From an uncultured Bacilli bacterium (GTDB taxonomy: Bacteria > Bacillota_I > Bacilli_A > RF39 > UBA660), in contig CATKEA010000047.1 in the NCBI GenBank assembly GCA_949746915.1, positions 1 through 5,692 of the forward strand: a DNA stretch of 5,692 nucleotides, read 5' to 3'. The notes beneath the pieces were generated by a model. It ran no database searches. It saw only the letters and a list, made by a program, of their open reading frames with translations, and was not told the DNA's origin. Positions 1 to 5,625 of the stretch are shown one piece after another. Position numbers and translations under genes: made by a program. Position 1 is the first letter of the stretch, and the number at the start of each line of letters is the position of its first letter.

Positions 1-1077
1 GAGAATAAACAAGAAACTAGAGGGATATTTTTTTCATATATTGAATTTTTAAATTATTTTGATAATACTAATGAAAGTCAAAAGAAAAAAGTAATTGATA
101 ATATAATTTTAAAGCTAAAAGAAAATAATTTTAATACTTTGTATCTTCATATAAGAAGTTTTTCAGATGCAATCTATAATAGTTTAATCTTTCCAACTAG
201 TTATATAATAACTGGTAAAGAAGGAGAAAAAATAGATTTTGATGTTTTGGAATATTTTATAGCTAAAGCACATAAGGAAAAAATATCCATTCAGGCTTGG
301 ATAAATCCATATCGTATTAGAAATAATACAGATACTTCCACCATCTCTATTAAAAATCCAAGTTATAAATGGTTTGGAACCAATAATGTAAAAGTTATTG
401 ATGGTAAAGGAATATTTTACAATCCAGCAAGTAGTGAAGTGATTAACTTAATAGTTAAAGGAGTAGAGGAAGTAGTTAAAAATTATGATGTTGATGGTAT
501 TATGTTTGATGATTATTTTTATATGGATGACACAATAGATGAAGAAAATTATCAGAACTATTTAAAAACAGGAGTAAATATTTCCAAAAAAGAATATCGA
601 TATATGGTCGTAAATGAAATGGTATCAAAAGTAAGTGAAGTTGTACATAAATATAAAAAAGAATTTGGTATAAGCCCAAGTGGAAATATTGAAAATAATA
701 TGAATGAAATGTATGCTGATATTTATACTTGGATAAATGAAAATTATCTAGACTATATAATTCCACAAATCTATTATGGATTTGAAAATACAGTCAAGCC
801 TTTCGAAGAAACAGCTAATTTTTGGAATAACTTAGTAAGGAATAAAAAAGTAAAATTAATTATTGGTTTACCCCTATATAAAATAGGATTAGTAGATGAA
901 TATGCTATTGATGGGATGTATGAGTTTGTCTTTTCATCAAATGTTATAAGAAGACAAATAGAATATTCTAGAACCCTTTCTAATTATTCGGGTTTTGCTA
1001 TTTTTAGATATGGTAATTACTTTGATAAAGAAACAGAAGAAGTAAAAAATATAAAAGACTTGTTAAAAACTTCGTAA
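1..1077 (+). CDS. GHL10/DUF187-family glycosyl hydrolase-like protein, 5' end outside window
   Basis: The frame is open from base 1 to the TAA at 1075-1077, so the gene starts upstream and the visible 358 residues are the C-terminal part. A TTG at 139 is internal, because the coding pattern continues to its left with a typical family opening (RGIFFSYIEF). Family-like motifs follow in the expected order: LYLHIRSFSDAIYNS, AWINPYR (about 298-315), DGIMFDDYFY (493-522), FGISPSG (664-684), DYIIPQIYYGF (about 751-783) and IIGLPLYK. These match the TIM-barrel glycosyl hydrolase-like 10 family (formerly DUF187), whose E. coli member DigH cleaves denuded peptidoglycan glycan strands. The acidic pair in FDDYFY is a candidate active-site element, which is inferred. 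No signal peptide can be judged because the N-terminus is missing. A terminator at its end separates it from the pilin genes. The family call is fairly sure; the substrate is unknown. Confidence 0.88.
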   Translation, partial: ENKQETRGIFFSYIEFLNYFDNTNESQKKKVIDNIILKLKENNFNTLYLHIRSFSDAIYNSLIFPTSYIITGKEGEKIDFDVLEYFIAKAHKEKISIQAWINPYRIRNNTDTSTISIKNPSYKWFGTNNVKVIDGKGIFYNPASSEVINLIVKGVEEVVKNYDVDGIMFDDYFYMDDTIDEENYQNYLKTGVNISKKEYRYMVVNEMVSKVSEVVHKYKKEFGISPSGNIENNMNEMYADIYTWINENYLDYIIPQIYYGFENTVKPFEETANFWNNLVRNKKVKLIIGLPLYKIGLVDEYAIDGMYEFVFSSNVIRRQIEYSRTLSNYSGFAIFRYGNYFDKETEEVKNIKDLLKTS

Positions 1078-1088
1078 AGAAGTTTTTT
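1065..1088 (+). terminator. Intrinsic terminator overlapping the stop codon of the GHL10 gene
   Basis: AAAAACTTC (1065-1073) pairs perfectly with GAAGTTTTT (1079-1087) around a five-base loop, GTAAA, and the right arm runs into T6 (1083-1088). The left arm encodes the last codons of the hydrolase and the loop holds its TAA stop. A second copy of the right-arm complement, ACTTCTT at 1102-1108, could form an alternative pairing. The stem is A/T-rich with only two G-C pairs, so efficiency may be modest. Confidence 0.7.
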
Positions 1089-1127
1089 GTCATTTTATTT
1101 TACTTCTTATAAAGTTAAGAAAAAAGT

Positions 1128-1157
1128 TTCACAAAATTAAAAATTATATGTTATAAT
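1128..1157 (+). promoter_or_regulatory. Sigma-A promoter with extended -10 for the surface-protein/pilin operon
   Basis: The -35 box is TTCACA (1128-1133; one mismatch to TTGACA). An 18-base spacer leads to a perfect TATAAT (1152-1157), preceded by TG at 1149-1150 with one base between (extended -10). Transcription would start near 1163-1165, giving a leader of about 26-28 bases that contains AAAATAG (1167-1173) and the ribosome binding site. It lies between the upstream terminator and the 527-aa gene, as expected for a new transcription unit. Confidence 0.75.
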
Positions 1158-1178
1158 GATATTGTTAAAATAGAATAC

Positions 1179-1185
1179 GGAGTGA
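1179..1185 (+). promoter_or_regulatory. Ribosome binding site that fixes the ATG start at 1191
   Basis: GGAGTGA at 1179-1185 carries a GGAG core ending 8 bases before the ATG at 1191. An in-frame GTG at 1182 overlaps this core and has no other Shine-Dalgarno sequence before it, so the longer start is unlikely. Confidence 0.7.
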
Positions 1186-1190
1186 TAGCA

Positions 1191-2774
1191 ATGAATAGTA
1201 CAAACTACAAACAAAAAGAAAAACTAAAAAAATTAGTCGTTCCATTATTACTATTAGCAATAACATTTATAGTATCTGGAACATCATTTGCTTTATGGCA
1301 ATTAACATTTACTCAAAAAACAACCAATAGAATAACTTCAGGTTGTTTCAAAATAAGTTTTAAAGATAATAATCCTATCAATTTACAAGATGCTATACCA
1401 ATTACTGATACTGATGGTAAAAATCTAGTGCCATACGAATTTACTTTAGAAAATACATGTGATAGTTATGTATCTTACCAAATTAATTTAGAAGTTTTAA
1501 ATAGTAGTAGTTTTACTAATGATAACAATATAAAACTACAACTTCAAAATTATAATCCTAAAATGCTAACATCTAATAAAACAGTAGATCCAACTTTAGA
1601 AGAAACTAGAAATTCTTATCAATTAGAAAAGGGTTATATAGGAAAAGAAGAAACAATCTCATTTAATTTACGACTATGGCTAGATGAAAATACGCCATTG
1701 ACAGAAGATACTATGAATAAAAGTTTCTTAAGTAAAATAACAGTTATTACAAGTCATCATAATAATGAACCAACTTATGCTGAAAGAATAATAATTTGTG
1801 AAGAAAATGGACAAGAATTAGCCCAATGTATGTTAGAAAATAGTAAGTATGATCAAGAAAATTTATTATTTGATAATACTATAGATAATAATTTAAGATA
1901 TATTGGTTTAACGCCAAATAACTATATTTCTTTTAATGATGAAAAATGGAGAATTATAGGAGTTATGAATAATATTGAAGACATAAATGGTAATAAGAAA
2001 TCAAGGATAAAACTAATCCGTGATGAAAGTATTGGAGTATATAGTTGGGATTCATCAGGAAACTTGGTTAATAGTGGACATGGAGTAAATGAATGGAGCC
2101 AATCTTCAATAATGAAATTATTAAATCCAGGATATGAAACTGCAACTACTGGAGGAAGTCTTTATTGGAATACCAATAGTGGTACTTGTTATAATGATCA
2201 AAGTCAAACAGTTACTAATTGTGATTTTACTACTAATGGTCTAAAAGATAAATATAAAGATTTAATTGATGAAGTTAAATGGAATACAGGAAGTAATGGA
2301 ACAGAATATGCTAGTAACAATATGGCAGCAGATGAGTACTATACAGCCGAAAGAAGTGACAAAACAGGAAAAAATTGTAGTGGAAGTAATTGTAATGATA
2401 ATATTGTAAGACAATCTGTATGGACAGGGCGTGTTGGATTAATGTATCCATCAGATTATGCTTATGCAACAAGAGGTGGAACAACCTCAACTAGAGATAT
2501 TTGTTTAAAAAGTAAACTTTACAATTGGAATACTCCAGAAATAAATGATTGTAAAACTAATAATTGGTTATATAAAGGAGGAACATTAACAATGACTCCA
2601 TTATCAATCTCAAATACTTCTGGTGCACATTCTGCTGCAATTCTAGAAGAAGGAAATGTTGGATGGACAGCAGCAACACCATATGCGGCTTTTCCAGTAA
2701 TATATTTAAAATCAGATATCAAAATAATTAGTGGAATGGGAACAGAAGCAAATCCATATATACTTAATATTTAA
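1191..2774 (+). CDS. Exported SipW/TasA-like surface protein with DUF6273-like C-terminal region
   Basis: This is a 527-aa protein. After a lysine-rich start, one hydrophobic segment (about residues 15-36, ending SGTSFALW) resembles the signals cleaved by SipW-type peptidases ahead of TasA/camelysin-like proteins. Residues 38-190 look like that Ig-like domain, with conserved-looking pieces SGCFKI (C52), LVPYEFTLENTC (C90) and SFNLRLWLDE. The rest has KWRIIGV (252-258), NEWSQSSIMKLLN (300-312), WTGRVGLMYPSDYAYAT (411-427) and FPVIYLKS (501-508). That order recalls DUF6273/FGE- or C-type-lectin-like domains. The C-terminus ends in a GxGTxxNPYIL tail. There are ten cysteines, mostly in close pairs (203/213, 333/344, 396/401, 438/454), which suits disulfides outside the cell. 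There is no LPXTG signal and no second membrane segment. It starts an operon with a prepilin 25 bases downstream, so a pilus-associated or adhesive role is inferred. The C-terminal domain name is from memory of motifs, not a profile search. Confidence 0.82.
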   Translation: MNSTNYKQKEKLKKLVVPLLLLAITFIVSGTSFALWQLTFTQKTTNRITSGCFKISFKDNNPINLQDAIPITDTDGKNLVPYEFTLENTCDSYVSYQINLEVLNSSSFTNDNNIKLQLQNYNPKMLTSNKTVDPTLEETRNSYQLEKGYIGKEETISFNLRLWLDENTPLTEDTMNKSFLSKITVITSHHNNEPTYAERIIICEENGQELAQCMLENSKYDQENLLFDNTIDNNLRYIGLTPNNYISFNDEKWRIIGVMNNIEDINGNKKSRIKLIRDESIGVYSWDSSGNLVNSGHGVNEWSQSSIMKLLNPGYETATTGGSLYWNTNSGTCYNDQSQTVTNCDFTTNGLKDKYKDLIDEVKWNTGSNGTEYASNNMAADEYYTAERSDKTGKNCSGSNCNDNIVRQSVWTGRVGLMYPSDYAYATRGGTTSTRDICLKSKLYNWNTPEINDCKTNNWLYKGGTLTMTPLSISNTSGAHSAAILEEGNVGWTAATPYAAFPVIYLKSDIKIISGMGTEANPYILNI

Positions 2775-2789
2775 CAAAAAATGTTTTAT

Positions 2790-2795
2790 AGGAGG
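2790..2795 (+). promoter_or_regulatory. Ribosome binding site that fixes the prepilin start at 2800
   Basis: A perfect AGGAGG at 2790-2795 sits 4 bases before the ATG at 2800. Starting at the in-frame ATG at 2731 would add 23 residues overlapping the previous gene, would lack a good Shine-Dalgarno sequence, and would move the class III signal away from the N-terminus. The 2800 start is therefore preferred. Confidence 0.85.
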
Positions 2796-2799
2796 AATT

Positions 2800-3336
2800 A
2801 TGTCAAAAATAAATAACAAAGGTTTTACACTAGTGGAATTACTTGGTGTATTGATGATCTTATCAATTATACTAGTTATTGCTGTTCCAAATGTTGTATC
2901 AGTTTTAGATAAAAATAAGAAAGAAACATATGTTAGTGATGCCAAAAAGTTAGTATCTATGGCTGAAACACAGATTAGATCAGATACAGATATTGATTGG
3001 CCTACCAATGGACAAGCAGTTATCTTAAAACTAGCTTACTTAAATAATGGTGATATTGAATCCGATCCTGAAGGTGTAAAGTATGACGAAAATAGAAGTT
3101 ATGTAGCAATATGTCTAGTAAATGACACTTATACTTATTATGTTCAATTAATTGGAACTGTAAGTGATGGTTCAGGAAGAGGAATTCCACTTGTTTCAAT
3201 TGATAATTTAAATGGGGATAACAGAACTAATACTGTTTCTAAAAAATGGGTAGACTTTAAATTTACCGAGGCAGAGATTAAGTCTAAACTTTCTACCTTG
3301 ACAGGAAAAAGTATCACTTCAATTGTCCAACATTAA
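2800..3336 (+). CDS. Type IV prepilin-like protein (GFTLVE class III signal)
   Basis: This 178-aa protein has an eight-residue basic leader (MSKINNKG) followed by FTLVELL. Prepilin peptidase should cut between G8 and F9 and methylate F1 of the 170-residue mature form. E5 and P22 of the mature numbering, both typical of type IV pilins and pseudopilins, are present, and the hydrophobic helix covers about residues 9-31. The globular part contains DIDWPTNGQ, YDENRSYVAICLVND and TYYVQLIGT, consistent with a pseudopilin-like beta sheet after an alpha-1 helix; it has a single cysteine, C105. It is about 75 residues longer than a ComGC-type competence pilin. It follows the surface-protein gene by 25 bases with no terminator between, so the two are probably co-transcribed. 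It is clearly more diverged from the two downstream pilins than they are from each other, which suggests a minor or initiating subunit (inference). Confidence 0.9.
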   Translation: MSKINNKGFTLVELLGVLMILSIILVIAVPNVVSVLDKNKKETYVSDAKKLVSMAETQIRSDTDIDWPTNGQAVILKLAYLNNGDIESDPEGVKYDENRSYVAICLVNDTYTYYVQLIGTVSDGSGRGIPLVSIDNLNGDNRTNTVSKKWVDFKFTEAEIKSKLSTLTGKSITSIVQH

Positions 3337-3357
3337 GATTTCTAATATGTAAAAAAA

Positions 3358-3382
3358 TGACAAGTTTACTTTAAAAATGTCA
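3358..3382 (+). repeat. Short inverted repeat TGACA/TGTCA upstream of the second prepilin promoter
   Basis: TGACA (3358-3362) and TGTCA (3378-3382) form an inverted repeat with centres 20 bases apart, about two helical turns, ending six bases before the -35 box. The arms are only five bases long in AT-rich DNA, so this is a weak candidate operator. The surrounding gap (3337-3449) shows no convincing terminator for the preceding gene; only a distant AAGATTT/AAATCTT pair (3335-3341 and 3396-3402) brackets it. Confidence 0.25.
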
Positions 3383-3388
3383 AAATCA

Positions 3389-3417
3389 TTGAAAAAAATC
3401 TTTTGAATTGTTATACT
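3389..3417 (+). promoter_or_regulatory. Sigma-A promoter with extended -10 for the second prepilin
   Basis: The -35 box TTGAAA (3389-3394) is separated by 17 bases from the -10 box TATACT (3412-3417), and TG at 3409-3410 gives an extended -10. The spacer begins with a run of seven A (3392-3398, partly shared with the -35). The predicted start site is near 3424. AAAATAG (3428-3434) and an AAGGGAG ribosome binding site (3435-3441) follow, eight bases before the ATG. Confidence 0.78.
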
Positions 3418-3429
3418 TAAAATGTATAA
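3411..3429 (+). repeat. Inverted repeat overlapping the -10 and start site of the second prepilin promoter
   Basis: TTATAC (3411-3416) and GTATAA (3424-3429) are perfect six-base arms with a seven-base spacer. The left arm contains most of the -10 box and the right arm sits at the predicted transcription start. A repressor binding here would block initiation, but no regulator is known for this site. Chance symmetry is possible in such AT-rich sequence. Confidence 0.35.
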
Positions 3430-3449
3430 AATAGAAGGGAGTTTAACAA

Positions 3450-4007
3450 ATGAAAAAATTGTTAAAAAACAAAAAAGGTTTTACATTAATTGAATTACTT
3501 GCTGTAATCGTTATTTTAGGTGTAATTATGGCAATTGCTATTCCAGCTGTTTCCACTTACATAACTAAATCAAAAAAAGATGCATGGAGTAATAGTGCAT
3601 TACAATATATTAATGATGTTAAAACAAAAGCCAATTCTAGTATTTTTGATTTACCAATTTATCATAACGATGCTACAATCGTTAATGTACCTAAAAGAGT
3701 TAGTCTTGAAAGAGGAAAAATGCAATCTGGATTTGGTTATGACTATAATGAATCAAAAACATATATTGTAATTGTTCAATCTAATGCTGATCAAACTTCT
3801 CCAACTTATGATTATTATTATGTAGGAGAAGATGTTAAAGGAAATCAAATCCCATTAACTATTGAATCATCTCTTAAGGGAGAATTAGTTACAAAGGGAT
3901 TAACAATTTCTAATATGCCAACAAGTGCTGATATTGGTAAAACTGTTGAATTAAATACTAATGGTTCAACACCATTACGTATCAATGTTACTCAAGTTTA
4001 TAATTAG
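3450..4007 (+). CDS. Type IV prepilin, first of a tandem paralogous pair
   Basis: This 185-aa protein has the leader MKKLLKNKKG followed by FTLIELLAVIV. Cleavage after G10 gives a 175-residue mature pilin with F1, E5 and P22 all present and a hydrophobic helix to about residue 31. The amphipathic continuation STYITKSKKDAW is nearly identical to that of the next pilin. The globular part has KRVSLERGKMQSGFGYDY, TYDYYYVGEDVKGNQIPLT and a divergent C-terminal tail without cysteines. The start is supported by AAGGGAG eight bases upstream. It has its own promoter (3389-3417) and terminator (4012-4040), so it can be made separately from its neighbours and in excess, as expected of a major pilin; that role is inferred from layout only. 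Assembly would need an ATPase, a platform protein and a prepilin peptidase, none of which is in the window. Confidence 0.92.
   Translation: MKKLLKNKKGFTLIELLAVIVILGVIMAIAIPAVSTYITKSKKDAWSNSALQYINDVKTKANSSIFDLPIYHNDATIVNVPKRVSLERGKMQSGFGYDYNESKTYIVIVQSNADQTSPTYDYYYVGEDVKGNQIPLTIESSLKGELVTKGLTISNMPTSADIGKTVELNTNGSTPLRINVTQVYN
3468..3587 (+). repeat. Duplicated pilin N-terminal coding segment, copy 1
   Basis: These 40 codons (residues 7-46 of the second prepilin) align without gaps to 4126-4245 in the third prepilin. By hand count 104 of 120 bases match, and 39 of 40 residues are identical (only T/S differs). Nearly all base changes are silent, pointing to a duplication held under strong selection on the signal, helix and adjacent turn. 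Confidence 0.85.
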
Positions 4008-4011
4008 TTTT

Positions 4012-4040
4012 AAAAGTTGCATTAGCATCTTTTTTCTTTT
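4012..4040 (+). terminator. Intrinsic terminator after the second prepilin
   Basis: AAAAG-T-TGC (4012-4020) pairs with GCA-T-CTTTT (4025-4033) around an ATTA loop, with one T-T mismatch in the stem. A long T-rich tract follows: six T from 4030, C, then four T to 4040. It starts five bases after the TAG stop and lies just before the next promoter, so it should insulate the two paralogous pilin genes from each other. Confidence 0.78.
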
Positions 4041-4045
4041 GTATC

Positions 4046-4074
4046 TAGTTTTTTTTACTAAGTAATGATATACT
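4046..4074 (+). promoter_or_regulatory. Extended -10 promoter for the third prepilin and nfo
   Basis: TATACT (4069-4074) is preceded by TG at 4066-4067 (extended -10). At 17 bases upstream the -35 position holds only TAGTTT (4046-4051), a poor match, and a run of eight T (4049-4056) crosses from there into the spacer. The predicted start is near 4081, followed by AAAATAG (4084-4090) overlapping AGGAGG (4089-4094), seven bases before the ATG. Activity probably relies on the extended -10 or an activator. Confidence 0.62.
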
Positions 4075-4079
4075 AGTAT
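4055..4079 (+). repeat. Two adjacent palindromes within the third prepilin promoter
   Basis: TTACT-A-AGTAA (4055-4065) lies in the spacer and the perfect ten-base palindrome ATACTAGTAT (4070-4079) overlaps the -10 box. Both contain an ACTA/AGT-like core and their centres are about 14.5 bases apart. This arrangement would suit a dimeric repressor or activator site. It is seen directly in the sequence; the regulatory meaning is inference. Confidence 0.4.
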
Positions 4080-4101
4080 TAACAAAATAGGAGGTCTAAC
4101 T

Positions 4102-4743
4102 ATGAATAAACGTAGTAAGTTATTAAATAAGAAAGGTTTCACATTAATTGAATTACTTGCTGTAATTGTTATTTTAGGTGTAATCATGGCAATAGCTATC
4201 CCAGCTGTTTCTACTTATATTTCAAAGTCTAAAAAGGATGCTTGGATATCATCAGCCAAAGGTTTTATTCAAGATGTTCATAATAAAGCTTTATCTGGAA
4301 CTTATACACTACCAACAGAACTTAATGAAGTAACAGTAGTATCACTAAATATGGTACGAGTTGAAAGAGGAAAATTTGAATCGGCCTATGGTCTTCCATA
4401 TGTAGATAAAAAAAGTTATGTAATTATTACAAATCATAATACACCAGAAAATCCAGAATATAATTATTATTTTGCAGCCCAAGATGAAAGAGGAAATTAT
4501 ATTCCACTAACACTAGAGAATGAGTTAGATAGTAGTAAGGTATTATCAAATGCTAAAAATACTGCTCCAGTTAGTATTCAGTCACTATCAGGAACACCAA
4601 CAGGAACATCAAAAAATTTATTCTGTGAAACAGGAAACACTGATTGTTCATGGGATTCAGGAACACCAAAATCCTTTATAGTTGGTTTAAAATTACCAGC
4701 AGGATATACTAAATGGATAGCAACAATTTATTCTAAAAATTAG
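4102..4743 (+). CDS. Type IV prepilin, second of a tandem pair, with a C-terminal cysteine loop
   Basis: This 213-aa protein has the leader MNKRSKLLNKKG followed by FTLIELLAVIV. Cleavage after G12 leaves a 201-residue mature pilin with F1, E5 and P22. The helix and turn are almost identical to the preceding pilin. The middle keeps shared elements (VERGKFESAYG, KKSYVII, EYNYYFAAQDERGNYIPLT), while the C-terminus is about 28 residues longer overall and distinct. It contains C175 and C182 in CETGNTDC, a likely disulfide loop like the D-region of other type IV pilins, then a tail ending WIATIYSKN. The start is backed by AGGAGG seven bases upstream. It has its own promoter and, unlike its paralogue, no terminator before the next gene, so it should be co-transcribed with nfo. 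It could be an alternative major pilin or a minor pilin; the sequence does not decide. Confidence 0.92.
   Translation: MNKRSKLLNKKGFTLIELLAVIVILGVIMAIAIPAVSTYISKSKKDAWISSAKGFIQDVHNKALSGTYTLPTELNEVTVVSLNMVRVERGKFESAYGLPYVDKKSYVIITNHNTPENPEYNYYFAAQDERGNYIPLTLENELDSSKVLSNAKNTAPVSIQSLSGTPTGTSKNLFCETGNTDCSWDSGTPKSFIVGLKLPAGYTKWIATIYSKN
4126..4245 (+). repeat. Duplicated pilin N-terminal coding segment, copy 2
   Basis: This is the partner of 3468-3587: residues 9-48 of the third prepilin. Downstream of this segment the two genes diverge strongly in DNA, although spaced protein motifs such as ERGK and GNxIPLT persist. The whole gene was therefore duplicated, and only the N-terminus stayed near-identical. 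Confidence 0.85.
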
Positions 4744-4758
4744 AAAGCAGGGGAGTTT

Positions 4759-5625
4759 ATGTTATATATTGGTTCACACGTTTCATTTGATAAAAATGAG
4801 CAGTTAGTAAAAAGTACAAAAGAAGCAATAAGTTATAATGCCAATACTTTTATGTTTTATACTGGAGCACCACAAAATACTAATAGATCAAAAATATTAG
4901 ATGGAAAGACTCTAGAAGCTTTAAGCTTAATGAAGGAAAATGGCATTTCTTTTGACAAAGTAGTAGTACATGCACCATATATTATTAACCTAGCTAATAG
5001 AAATAATCTAGAATTTTCAGTTGATTTTTTAACAGAGGAATTAAATAGATGTAACCAGTTAGGAATTAAATATATTGTTTTACATCCTGGTAGTCATGTT
5101 GGAGTTGGAGTAGAAGAAGGAATAAATAATATTAGCGATGGCTTGAATAAAGTATTTATGAATAACCATAGTGAATGTATGATTTTATTAGAAACAATGG
5201 CAGGAAAAGGTACAGAAATCGGAAGAAATTTTGAAGAGCTAAAACAAATAATTGATAATGTTGAAAATAGTGAACGCCTAGGAGTATGCTTAGATACTTG
5301 TCACTTAAATGACAGTGGCTATAATATTACAGACTTTGACCAAGTACTAGAGGAATTTGATCAAATAATTGGTATAGATAAAATAAAATGTATTCACATC
5401 AACGATAGTAAAAATGACCTGGGTGCCCAAAAAGACCGTCATGAGAATATTGGATATGGAACAATCGGTTTTGATAATTTGTTATCTGTTATTTATAATA
5501 CAAAATTAGAAAATATTCCTAAGATACTAGAAACACCATACATCGATAAAGTAAAAGCCCCATACAAAGAAGAAATCGCAATGATTAGAAATAAAGAATT
5601 TAATGACTACAAAAAAGAAAAGTAA
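4759..5625 (+). CDS. nfo: Deoxyribonuclease IV (endonuclease IV, AP endonuclease family 2)
   Basis: This enzyme cuts DNA 5' to abasic sites and removes 3'-blocking groups during base excision repair in the cytoplasm, using three metal ions in a TIM barrel. At 288 aa it has the usual length (E. coli Nfo is 285). It opens with YIGSHVS, and all expected metal ligands can be placed: H71 (HAPY), H109 (LHPGSH), E145 (LLETMAGKG), D179 and H182 (LDTCH), H213 (IHINDSK), D226 and H228 (DRHENIGYG), and E258 (LETP). The common ENTAG is ETMAG here, with the ligand E kept. The ATG lies 15 bases after the third prepilin, behind a short-spaced AGGGGAG (4749-4755). With no terminator or clear promoter in the gap, it probably depends on the pilin promoter. 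A strong hairpin ends the unit. Confidence 0.96.
   Translation: MLYIGSHVSFDKNEQLVKSTKEAISYNANTFMFYTGAPQNTNRSKILDGKTLEALSLMKENGISFDKVVVHAPYIINLANRNNLEFSVDFLTEELNRCNQLGIKYIVLHPGSHVGVGVEEGINNISDGLNKVFMNNHSECMILLETMAGKGTEIGRNFEELKQIIDNVENSERLGVCLDTCHLNDSGYNITDFDQVLEEFDQIIGIDKIKCIHINDSKNDLGAQKDRHENIGYGTIGFDNLLSVIYNTKLENIPKILETPYIDKVKAPYKEEIAMIRNKEFNDYKKEK

Noticed and set aside
139..141. TTG as the start of the GHL10-type gene
   Set aside because: The same frame is open to base 1, and the upstream residues (RGIFFSYIEF and on) fit the family, so the true start is outside the window.
500..766. Antisense open frame within the hydrolase gene
   Set aside because: It opposes a clear coding gene, has low-complexity L/Y/H/F-rich content and no ribosome binding site or family features.
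1182..1190. GTG at 1182 as the start of the 527-aa surface protein
   Set aside because: It overlaps the GGAG core and has no ribosome binding site of its own; the ATG at 1191 is at ideal spacing.
1800..2774. Diversity-generating retroelement target, because of the possible lectin-like C-terminus
   Set aside because: There is no reverse transcriptase, template repeat or near-repeat of the C-terminal coding sequence in the window.
2731..2799. ATG at 2731 as the start of the first prepilin
   Set aside because: It overlaps the end of the previous gene and would bury the class III signal; AGGAGG directly precedes the ATG at 2800.
2519..3008. Two antisense open frames across the end of the surface protein and the start of the first prepilin
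   Set aside because: Both mirror strongly supported genes and show no start signals or recognisable motifs.
3580..3771. Second + strand frame inside the second prepilin
   Set aside because: It is a shifted frame of a well-supported gene without a ribosome binding site.
3975..4187. Antisense open frame across the terminator and promoter between the tandem pilins
   Set aside because: It runs through regulatory DNA and the reverse of the conserved pilin helix; the protein has no recognisable features.
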